9,561 nucleotides of DNA, from assembly GCA_023246135.1 (NCBI GenBank), contig JAHFJB010000008.1, positions 1 to 9,561 of the forward strand. The letters run 5' to 3'. Source of the DNA: Candidatus Parcubacteria bacterium. GTDB lineage: Bacteria; Patescibacteriota; Patescibacteriia; UBA1558; GWA2-36-10. The notes beneath the pieces were generated by a model. It worked only from the letters and a program-made list of their open reading frames with translations, did not search any database and was not told the origin of the DNA. Below are positions 1 to 6,030 of this stretch, piece by piece. How positions within the stretch are numbered: the first letter of the stretch is position 1; the number at the start of each line of letters is the position of its first letter. The position numbers and the translations under genes were made by a program.

Positions 1-1388
1 TTTAAATCAGAAATAGCGGAAAATTCTTCAGCACTCAAAACATCCTGGCCTTTATCTTGATAACCCTTAAGCAAAGTATCCACATCCTGACCGCTAGTCA
101 TACTCTCTGACCCCAAACTCAAATACATCTGATAAACTGGACTTTGCCGCCAATTGTTAATTCCTTGGGCTTTTTTGGTAAAGGAATCGTGTTCCAATAA
201 GTTTATCTTTTCCAAAATTTTGCGCGTCCGTTCATGGGCATCACGGCCTAGCCGACGCCAATTTATCAAATCCAATGACTGCAATTCTTGCAAAGGACCA
301 GACAAAACGTGGGTTGGTTTACTTATTGGTGTAGCCGGCTCAAGACTCGCTTTGGCTACTACATCAACTACTTTTTTCTTAGCATTATCATCAGGAGCGC
401 TTGACCGAGAAACCTTAGGCAGAAAATCACTGACTATGGCTTTAGTAGCTTCAGGCTGAACTATAACTTGTTCTGGCGCTTTGACTTCTACCTTAGGCGC
501 AGGCAGTTCAAATTTTGGCGCAGGCACCTCTGCCTCTATAGGAGCTAAATTTTTATCAGGAATTTTGACAGTTACTATTTGTTTGTCACTGTCTATCTGA
601 TCAACAATCAATTTTTTAACTGACGTGGGACCACTCAGCTCTTCTGTACCAAATAACTTAGGATCAATATCTTTTAAAGCGTCATTTATCTCGGCTAATG
701 GCTCTTGACCGCTACTAGCTTCTAGATCCAAATCAATAACCGGCATCTTATCAATTTTTTTGGGAATATCTGTTGTTTCTTTAATTTCTCTGGTTGGCAG
801 TTTTGGTAACTCATCTAGTTTAACTACCAAGCCAGCTTCGGCATCAATCTTTATTTTGATTCCCTTAATGACCGATAAAATCAAATCAATAACTTCTGGC
901 GGCAAGGCTCCGCTCCGGCTAGATACCTTGGTAGTCAAAGCTGCCCTGGTAAAAACAGCATCACGCCGACCACGAAAAAAATTATAAATAATATCAGTAA
1001 AAAGTTTTTTATTGGGCCCGTCTAAAAATATACTCTGTTTATCCAACAAACGATCTACTATTTTTTCTACACTGTATTTCTTACTATCATCAATCGGCGT
1101 GGTTTTGGACAATTCTTCCATAGTCTTCAAATCATCGGGGTGGAAGGCAAAAGGGGCTGGATCTTGGGCCTTACCTTGCCAATACTGAATCGGCGCAAAA
1201 TCATCATTGACAGGATTATTTTGGCTAGCTTTGGACAATAGATCATAGTCGGCAACATCCATTTTTGGACTAGCCGTTACTGGTTTTTGCTTAGTCTTCC
1301 AATTAGAAAAACGGCCTTTATCATCTTTGACTAAAAGATTATCAGCCCAATTGTCGGTGTTTATATAATTATCCGTAGCTTCGGCCAT
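1..1388 (-). CDS. Hypothetical protein with Pro-rich central linker, 3' end outside window
   Basis: The reading frame stays open from ATG at 1388 to the window edge, giving 462 complete codons without a stop. I do not recognise a named family. The protein looks modular. Residues 1-100 are polar and Trp/Asp-rich. Residues about 100-185 form a compact mixed helical segment containing NFFRGRRDAVFTRAALTT and LPPEVIDLILSVIKGIKI. Residues about 190-360 are low-complexity, rich in Pro, Ala, Lys, Asp and Glu, with the near-repeat PAPKFELPAPKVEVKAPE at about 289-306. Residues about 365-462 are helical again (INWRRLGRDAHERTRKILEK, then NNWRQSPVYQMYLSLG). No signal peptide or membrane segment is visible, so it is probably cytoplasmic. 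The start is supported by a promoter about 30 nt upstream; no Shine-Dalgarno sequence is seen. From memory, similar helical segments occur in uncharacterised CPR proteins near envelope-apparatus genes, but I cannot verify that. The coding call is firm; the function is unknown. Confidence 0.88.
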   Translation of the reverse strand, partial: MAEATDNYINTDNWADNLLVKDDKGRFSNWKTKQKPVTASPKMDVADYDLLSKASQNNPVNDDFAPIQYWQGKAQDPAPFAFHPDDLKTMEELSKTTPIDDSKKYSVEKIVDRLLDKQSIFLDGPNKKLFTDIIYNFFRGRRDAVFTRAALTTKVSSRSGALPPEVIDLILSVIKGIKIKIDAEAGLVVKLDELPKLPTREIKETTDIPKKIDKMPVIDLDLEASSGQEPLAEINDALKDIDPKLFGTEELSGPTSVKKLIVDQIDSDKQIVTVKIPDKNLAPIEAEVPAPKFELPAPKVEVKAPEQVIVQPEATKAIVSDFLPKVSRSSAPDDNAKKKVVDVVAKASLEPATPISKPTHVLSGPLQELQSLDLINWRRLGRDAHERTRKILEKINLLEHDSFTKKAQGINNWRQSPVYQMYLSLGSESMTSGQDVDTLLKGYQDKGQDVLSAEEFSAISDL

Positions 1389-1419
1389 TTTTATAAAATC
1401 TTGGCTTTTATTTTTCTAT

Positions 1420-1449
1420 ATTATAACATATTTAAGTTGATATAGCCAA
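1420..1449 (-). promoter_or_regulatory. Extended -10 promoter for the gene starting at 1388
   Basis: On the minus strand, TATAAT (1425-1420) is preceded by TG plus one base, giving the extended form TGTTATAAT. TTGGCT at 1449-1444 is a 4/6 match to the -35 consensus, with an 18-nt spacer. Transcription would start near 1413, leaving a 5' leader of about 25 nt before the ATG at 1388. It sits directly beyond the U-run of the upstream operon's terminator, so the downstream gene appears to be an independent transcription unit. Confidence 0.7.
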
Positions 1450-1450
1450 C

Positions 1451-1489
1451 AAAAAACCCGCCCAGCTCTTTGCGAAGAGCTGGGCGGGT
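1451..1489 (-). terminator. Rho-independent terminator of the rpsF-ssb-rpsR-efp operon
   Basis: A perfect 15-bp G+C-rich stem (1456-1470 paired with 1475-1489) closes a four-base loop (1471-1474). Read on the minus strand, the stem is followed by six T residues (1456-1451, sharing the last stem base), the expected U-run. On the plus strand no T-run follows, so the terminator is directional and serves the minus-strand operon ending with efp at 1511. It is by far the most stable hairpin in the window. Confidence 0.94.
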
Positions 1490-1510
1490 AAAACTTATTT
1501 AATAGCTAAT

Positions 1511-2068
1511 TTATGCTCTACTTACATATTCGCCAGTATCAGTATTAACAATAATATTATCGCCGGATTTGATAAATAATGGCGTACGGACTTCTAGCCC
1601 ATTCTCTAGGGCTACTGTCTTAGTCACTGCTCCAGCACTATTGCCCCTTACTCCTTCTGGAGCTGAAGTCACGGCAAAAACTATCTTAGTCGGCAAAACA
1701 ATAGACACTGGACGATTATTAAAAAACAATACCTCAACCTCTTGACCGTCTTTCAAATATTTTGTCACTGCGCCTAAGTCATCACTACTGAATTGGAACT
1801 GTTCAAAATCAGTGTTATCCATAAAAAAGAAATTACCTTCTTGCTGATACAAAAAATTGGCTTGACGACGGGCCATATCAGCTTCTTCCACAGCATCAGC
1901 CCCAGAAAAAGTTTTCTCTAATGTAGAGCCGCTTATCAAATTTTTCAATTTGGTTTTTAAGACTGCTCCACCCCGAGCTTGCTTGATATGCTGGGTAAAA
2001 ACTATCTGGTACGGCTCATTGTTTAAGGTAACTACCTTACCTAATTTTAAATCACTCAGTGAAAACAT
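1511..2068 (-). CDS. efp: Elongation factor P
   Basis: EF-P binds between the P and E sites of the ribosome and relieves stalling at polyproline stretches. The 185-residue length is normal for the family. The N-terminal KOW-like domain (about 1-63) contains NNEPYQIV and the KTKLKNLISG segment. The two OB-like domains follow, and the protein ends in the conserved GEYVSR motif. The loop that reaches the P-site tRNA reads QARGGA, with Arg at residue 32 where E. coli has the beta-lysylated Lys34. Arginine at this place is the residue rhamnosylated by EarP in some proteobacteria, but no modification gene is present in the window. The gene starts 5 nt after the rpsR stop and lacks a Shine-Dalgarno sequence, so translational coupling is likely. 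It is the last gene of the operon, where many bacteria have rplI. Identification is very secure. Confidence 0.97.
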   Translation of the reverse strand: MFSLSDLKLGKVVTLNNEPYQIVFTQHIKQARGGAVLKTKLKNLISGSTLEKTFSGADAVEEADMARRQANFLYQQEGNFFFMDNTDFEQFQFSSDDLGAVTKYLKDGQEVEVLFFNNRPVSIVLPTKIVFAVTSAPEGVRGNSAGAVTKTVALENGLEVRTPLFIKSGDNIIVNTDTGEYVSRA

Positions 2069-2073
2069 AAATT

Positions 2074-2292
2074 TTATTTGGAGACAAATGGTAAAAGGGC
2101 CATAAAACGAGCACGCTTAATAGCCTGGGCTAGATTACGCTGATGTTTGGAACAAGCACCACTCCGACGCTTAGGCACTATCTTACCATAAGATGAGGTA
2201 AATTTTTTTAGTTGTTGCCAATTTTTGTAATCAATAAATTTGACATTATTTACACAAAAACTACAAAACTTTGTTTCCTGCTTATTATGCAT
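2074..2292 (-). CDS. rpsR: 30S ribosomal protein bS18, Cys-containing form
   Basis: bS18 binds the platform of the 30S subunit as a heterodimer with bS6. At 72 residues it has the usual length. The core signature IDYKNWQQLKKF, then GKIVPKRRSG, KHQRNLAQAIKRARFMALLP is typical. The N-terminus carries C10-x2-C13, and C47 with H50 lie in the ACSKHQ segment, so it looks like a zinc-binding (C+) version of S18, unlike E. coli S18, which lacks the Cys pair. Zinc binding is inferred. The gene lies 21 nt after ssb and 5 nt before efp in one operon. The start ATG (2292) fits the family N-terminus; no Shine-Dalgarno sequence is visible upstream. Confidence 0.97.
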   Translation of the reverse strand: MHNKQETKFCSFCVNNVKFIDYKNWQQLKKFTSSYGKIVPKRRSGACSKHQRNLAQAIKRARFMALLPFVSK

Positions 2293-2313
2293 AAAATTAA
2301 TACTTATTATTTA

Positions 2314-2805
<492 letters not shown>

Positions 2806-3330
2806 TTAATCAAGCTTTGGATCCTGTGTTAAAATTTCATCCAGCTTACGATCAATCTCGCCCAAACCAATGAGCTTATCAGCATCAGTGCGCTCCACAG
2901 TGACCGTCTTGGCAACCTGACGAGATGCTGGCCTATTGTTTCGGCGAGGCATCATATTGTTGTTGCGACGCTGTGACCTAGGCTCATTATGAGCTGGTTT
3001 TTCATTGAAGCTATTGGCATCAACCAAGGGGCCAGTAGCGGCCTTGTCTTTTTTGATTATTAAATGCCTCAAAATACCAACATGATGTTTTAATTTGGTA
3101 TCAAGCTCTTTGAGACCGGCCTGGTTCTCACTATTAAATTCCAAAAACACGTAAAAACCATGTTTTTGCTTTTTAATGGGATAGGCTAATTTTTTTCTAC
3201 CCATAAAAAAAGGCTGGCCAACAACTTCTGCTTGGCTGCCTACAATATAACCCGCTATTTCCTGATAAAGCTTTTGGTGCTCAGTCTCAGGAACAGTTGG
3301 GTTGATAATAAAAGCTAGCTCGTATTTCAT
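2806..3330 (-). CDS. rpsF: 30S ribosomal protein bS6 with long C-terminal extension
   Basis: bS6 pairs with bS18 on the 30S platform. Residues 1-95 are the S6 ferredoxin-like fold: MKYELAFIINPTVPE, GRKKLAYPIKKQKHGFYVFLEF, and VGILRHLIIKK. At 174 residues it is longer than the roughly 95-135 of most bacterial S6 proteins. The extra part has a polar linker, a stretch of Arg and Asn (residues about 117-138, RRNNN and PRRNNRP), then a short amphipathic helix (about 155-168, GEIDRKLDEIL). The basic stretch could touch rRNA, but this is inference. The gene is first in its operon. Translation starts at ATG 3330; the only SD-like bases (AAGG, 3349-3346) are 15 nt away and lie in the arm of a leader hairpin, so initiation may be controlled by that structure. 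Confidence 0.96.
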   Translation of the reverse strand: MKYELAFIINPTVPETEHQKLYQEIAGYIVGSQAEVVGQPFFMGRKKLAYPIKKQKHGFYVFLEFNSENQAGLKELDTKLKHHVGILRHLIIKKDKAATGPLVDANSFNEKPAHNEPRSQRRNNNMMPRRNNRPASRQVAKTVTVERTDADKLIGLGEIDRKLDEILTQDPKLD

Positions 3331-3345
3331 TTGCTTGTTTAATTA

Positions 3346-3394
3346 CCTTGGGCTAATCTAGCCAAGGGCTACGCCACCTTTAAAGGTCCGTAGC
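3346..3394 (-). promoter_or_regulatory. Two-hairpin leader of rpsF, candidate S6:S18 autoregulatory site
   Basis: Two hairpins lie back to back in the rpsF leader. The upstream one has a 6-bp outer stem (3389-3394 with 3368-3373), a small asymmetric internal loop, and an inner self-complementary ACCTTTAAAGGT (3376-3387). The downstream one pairs CCTTGG (3367-3362) with CCAAGG (3351-3346), plus three further pairs around a three-base loop. The coding-strand heptamer GGTGGCG (3379-3373 region) is also found in the 16S segment near E. coli position 730 that contacts S6:S18. S6:S18 leader autoregulation is known in other bacteria, where a CCG in a bulge is diagnostic; I do not clearly see that CCG on this strand. 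The structure is solid; the role is inferred. Confidence 0.5.
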
Positions 3395-3425
3395 GTGGTT
3401 AATTAAAAAGTCTTTAAAATAGACT

Positions 3426-3495
3426 GGGAGTACTTTACCATAAATATAATAATAAGTCAACTGAACCAAATGGACCATAAATATCAGGGAGTACT
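3426..3495. repeat. Short direct repeats in the divergent spacer
   Basis: GGGAGTACT occurs at 3426-3434 and again at 3487-3495. CCATAAATAT occurs at 3438-3447 and 3475-3484. The order is reversed between the two halves: the first half is GGGAGTACT then CCATAAATAT, the second is CCATAAATAT then GGGAGTACT. The first pair overlaps the proposed -10 region of the rpsF promoter, and AGTACT is itself palindromic. A duplicated protein-binding site is one reading; chance duplication in A+T-rich DNA is another. Confidence 0.45.
3432..3460 (-). promoter_or_regulatory. Likely promoter of the rpsF-ssb-rpsR-efp operon
   Basis: On the minus strand TTGACT (3460-3455) is a 5/6 match to the -35 consensus. After a 17-nt spacer comes TAAAGT (3437-3432), a 4/6 match to -10, preceded by TGG, which makes it an extended -10. 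Transcription would begin near 3425, giving a leader of about 95 nt that includes both hairpins before the rpsF start at 3330. Confidence 0.6.
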
Positions 3496-3523
3496 GCGCC
3501 TGCCCTTCCGCACCCTTGATATT
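3480..3523. other. Imperfect 44-nt hairpin in the divergent spacer
   Basis: AATATCA-GGG (3480-3489) pairs with CCC-T-TGATATT (3513-3523), leaving one bulged T. Inside, TGCG (3495-3498) pairs with CGCA (3509-3512) across a five-base bulge. The rest of the 238-bp spacer 3331-3568 holds the rpsF promoter and leader; I see no RNA gene. The hairpin has no T-run after it on either strand, so it is not an ordinary terminator. It lies upstream of the proposed rpsF promoter and could be a binding site or part of a longer alternative transcript. Confidence 0.45.
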
Positions 3524-3568
3524 AAAATAAGGATTGCCTAAAAAAACATTTTAAACTATCATATAATT

Positions 3569-4786
3569 ATGCCTAAATATATTTTTATGCTCGGCCAGGC
3601 CTCTGACTTGGCTAAAGCCGAATTATTATTTTGCCTTGGCCCATCCAAACACTTGGATATTATCGGGCCTAATTTTATTGTAGCTGAAACTACTCAAACT
3701 AGCCAAGAGCTTTTGGCCAAATTGGGCGGTACTATCAAAATTGCCAAATTCTTGGACAAAATTGACTCCTTAGAAAAACTAGATGCCAGTCTCTGGCAAA
3801 AATATATTGAGGGTGGCTTATCAAAAAATGAAAAAATATTTTTTGGTTTTAGCTTATACAATGACAGCCAAAAAAATTATCAAGCCATTAATCGCAAGGC
3901 CCTTAGCCTAAAAAAACAACTGCAGTCACAAGATTATAAAGCCCGCCTAGTCACTAGCCGCCAAGCTGAGCTGTCTTCGGTGATTATAGCTAAAAATAAA
4001 TTATTAGGCCGTGAACTCATCATCATAAAACATGACAACTATTGGCTCTTAGGACTCACTGAAGTAGTTCAAGACTTTGCTGATTACGGCCACCGTGATA
4101 TTGGCCGGCCTTATCGCGATGACAAAAGCGGCATGCTACCGCCCAAGGTCGCCAAAATGATGATTAATCTGGGTGCTGGTCAGAGTCTGCCCAAAAATAT
4201 CCTAGACCCTTTTTGCGGCTCCGGCACTATATTGCAAGAAGCTCTGCTTTTGGGATTTAAAAATGTCTACGGCAGTGATATCAGCTCTAAAGCTACAAAA
4301 AATAGCCTAGACAATCTGGCTTGGCTAAAAGCCAATTATAAATTACCAGGATTAGCTACTATCAAAAACAGCCCAGTTCAAAAACTATCACAGGCTTTTG
4401 CCAAAACCAAATTTGATTTGATTGTGACTGAACCTTTTATGGGCAATGCCTTAATTATACAAAAAACTACCGATATCAAAACTCTGCAAAATATCCAATC
4501 AGAGCTAAAAAATTTGTATCAAGAAGCCTTTGAAGAATTCTACAAGGTTCTATCAGACAAAGGCAAGATAATTTTTGTCTTTCCAATATTTATACTGGAC
4601 AATAAAAAAATAGCCACCTTGGATGAAGAAGCTATCAGCAGTTTGGGATTTGTTTTACAAAAACCTTGGCCCAATTCCGGACAATTGTCCGCCACTGGCA
4701 ACATAATCTATAATCGGGTAGGGCAAAAAGTCGCCCGAGAAATCACCCTCTGGCAAAAAAAATTAAATCTTGTCCAGCCACTGTAA
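3569..4786 (+). CDS. Trm11/TrmG10-like RNA (guanine-N2) methyltransferase
   Basis: This is a probable S-adenosylmethionine-dependent RNA methyltransferase of the UPF0020/Trm11 type; members of that group methylate guanine-10 of tRNA at N2. Residues 1-165 resemble the N-terminal and THUMP-like RNA-binding part (start KYIFMLGQ, AELLF). The linker GHRDIGRPYRDDKSGMLPPK (175-193 region) is typical of the group. SAM motif I is D213-PFCGSGT-220, with the acidic D237 after the next strand. The catalytic motif IV position reads T287-E-P-F290 instead of the usual D/N-P-P-Y/F. The end YNRVGQKVAREI is well formed. It is the only plus-strand gene, divergent from rpsF, and its last 24 bp overlap the convergent gene at 4763. 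No Shine-Dalgarno sequence precedes the ATG; TATAAT at 3562-3567 is too close to serve as its -10. Exact substrate is uncertain; other RNA or DNA amino-methyltransferases are possible. Confidence 0.85.
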   Translation: MPKYIFMLGQASDLAKAELLFCLGPSKHLDIIGPNFIVAETTQTSQELLAKLGGTIKIAKFLDKIDSLEKLDASLWQKYIEGGLSKNEKIFFGFSLYNDSQKNYQAINRKALSLKKQLQSQDYKARLVTSRQAELSSVIIAKNKLLGRELIIIKHDNYWLLGLTEVVQDFADYGHRDIGRPYRDDKSGMLPPKVAKMMINLGAGQSLPKNILDPFCGSGTILQEALLLGFKNVYGSDISSKATKNSLDNLAWLKANYKLPGLATIKNSPVQKLSQAFAKTKFDLIVTEPFMGNALIIQKTTDIKTLQNIQSELKNLYQEAFEEFYKVLSDKGKIIFVFPIFILDNKKIATLDEEAISSLGFVLQKPWPNSGQLSATGNIIYNRVGQKVAREITLWQKKLNLVQPL

Positions 4787-6010
4787 ATTATCGCCCACCG
4801 CTTCAATGGCTCGCCACTCTAAACGGCCGGCGGACTGATCCCAATAAACAACCTGCCCCAAATCCGGTGACAAATTAGTCAAATAAAAAGCTGTAATACT
4901 AGCCTCCTCTGGATTCAGGTGCAATTTATCTACCAAAATCATCTCCAAAAATAAACGCTTCACTAAGAGCTGGTCAGAATTTTTCTCCCAGCTGTTTTCT
5001 GCTTTGCGACCAAATCTAATGCCCACGAATCTCTTCAAAATACTCCTAAAACGGCTATCTTCCTTGATCATCAAATCCAAAAATTTTTTCTCAATCAGAG
5101 TTTTGAGACAACTAATTACCTTGTCTCGGTCGCTTAGTCCCAGAGCCTGCCACAAAACATTTCTAACTTTCATGATGTCACCCTCAGCTTCAGACAAAAT
5201 AAAATCACTAGGCAACATTTTCTTATCAATATCCAAAAGATTGGTTCGCAAAGATCCTATCAGCTGGCCCATACCATCTGATGAGTTGGTTTTAGCAACC
5301 TGCACAGGCACAATCTCACTGACAACTAGTTTGAGATTATCATAATCAAACTGGACCGGTGAATTATCATCGTGAGAAGTTAAGAGATAGCGCAATGACT
5401 CTCTTTCTGACGGGCTTAGACCTAGAGTATTTGGTGCTTTACCTAAATACTGTGCCCGCTTAAGCGAATCGTGATCAGCGGCTCCAGAAAAATGCACATA
5501 ATCCTTGAGCCAATTGTCCACGGTAGCTGATTGATGCCGACCTTCAGCGTCAATAAGCTTGTCAGTGGATAATCTCAATTCTTTAAAATCATTATACTTA
5601 TCCATCATTTCCCGCACTGTGCCCTGAGTCATGCCTGGAAACAAGCCTGAGTTATCTTTTATTTGCCCTCTAAGAGGCTTTATACGCGGTACTTTACCAC
5701 CCAGACGTAATATCAACTTGTCCACTTCGCCAATATATTCTTGAGTGAGCCACAAAACTTTGTAAGCAATATCCAAGGCTAGGATGCGTACATCATAATT
5801 CTTAGCTCCCGGCATATTGTCCAAGCGAGCCGGCAAATCAAACGGACTTAACTTTTTCAAAAATATCTGGTCCAAAAGATCAAAAATAAAATTAACTTGC
5901 TCACCGGATAATTCAAATTTTTCAGCAATCTCATAAACCAAGGTGTCCATCTGACCACCCACAAAATCCCTGACCTCGTCTGGTAATTTTAGCCAATCAC
6001 TTTTTAGCAT
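4763..6010 (-). CDS. Hypothetical soluble helical protein downstream of the VirB6-like gene
   Basis: This 415-residue protein has no signal peptide or membrane segment and is predicted by eye to be mostly helical. I do not recognise a named family. The N-terminal part (1-105: LPDEVRDFVGGQMDTLVYEI, FIFDLLDQIF, DVRILALDIAYKVLW) is hydrophobic-patterned helices. The middle (about 150-225) contains DNWLKDYVHFSG, LKRAQYL, LSPSERESLRYLLTSHDD; I have a faint memory of such segments in uncharacterised CPR proteins. The C-terminal 130 residues are Lys/Arg-rich helices (IEKKFLDLMIK, RFRSILKRFVGIRFGRK) and a final Trp-containing stretch (VVYWDQ, LEWRAIE, LQWLDKI). It begins 20 nt after the VirB6-like stop, so it is probably cotranscribed and may act with it as a cytoplasmic partner. 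No Shine-Dalgarno sequence is seen. Its 3' end overlaps the methyltransferase gene tail by 24 bp. Confidence 0.85.
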   Translation of the reverse strand: MLKSDWLKLPDEVRDFVGGQMDTLVYEIAEKFELSGEQVNFIFDLLDQIFLKKLSPFDLPARLDNMPGAKNYDVRILALDIAYKVLWLTQEYIGEVDKLILRLGGKVPRIKPLRGQIKDNSGLFPGMTQGTVREMMDKYNDFKELRLSTDKLIDAEGRHQSATVDNWLKDYVHFSGAADHDSLKRAQYLGKAPNTLGLSPSERESLRYLLTSHDDNSPVQFDYDNLKLVVSEIVPVQVAKTNSSDGMGQLIGSLRTNLLDIDKKMLPSDFILSEAEGDIMKVRNVLWQALGLSDRDKVISCLKTLIEKKFLDLMIKEDSRFRSILKRFVGIRFGRKAENSWEKNSDQLLVKRLFLEMILVDKLHLNPEEASITAFYLTNLSPDLGQVVYWDQSAGRLEWRAIEAVGDNLQWLDKI

Positions 6011-6030
6011 AAAATAACTTTATTTTTGTT

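Noticed and set aside
154..459. 101-codon plus-strand open frame
   Set aside because: It lies antisense to the long minus-strand coding frame 1-1388, which has a promoter, a start and protein-like composition; the plus-strand product is Ser/Arg-rich without any recognisable pattern.
1456..1489. The hairpin as a bidirectional terminator or CRISPR-like repeat
   Set aside because: There is a T-run only on the minus strand, and the plus-strand side has no gene ending nearby; the sequence occurs once, so it is not an array.
3380..3478. 32-residue minus-strand ORF upstream of rpsF
   Set aside because: It overlaps the proposed rpsF promoter and ends inside a leader hairpin; there is no ribosome site and no recognisable peptide, so it is not called as a gene.
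3562..3567. TATAAT just before the methyltransferase ATG
   Set aside because: Only one base separates it from the start codon, so a transcript from it would begin inside the gene; no properly spaced -35 was seen.
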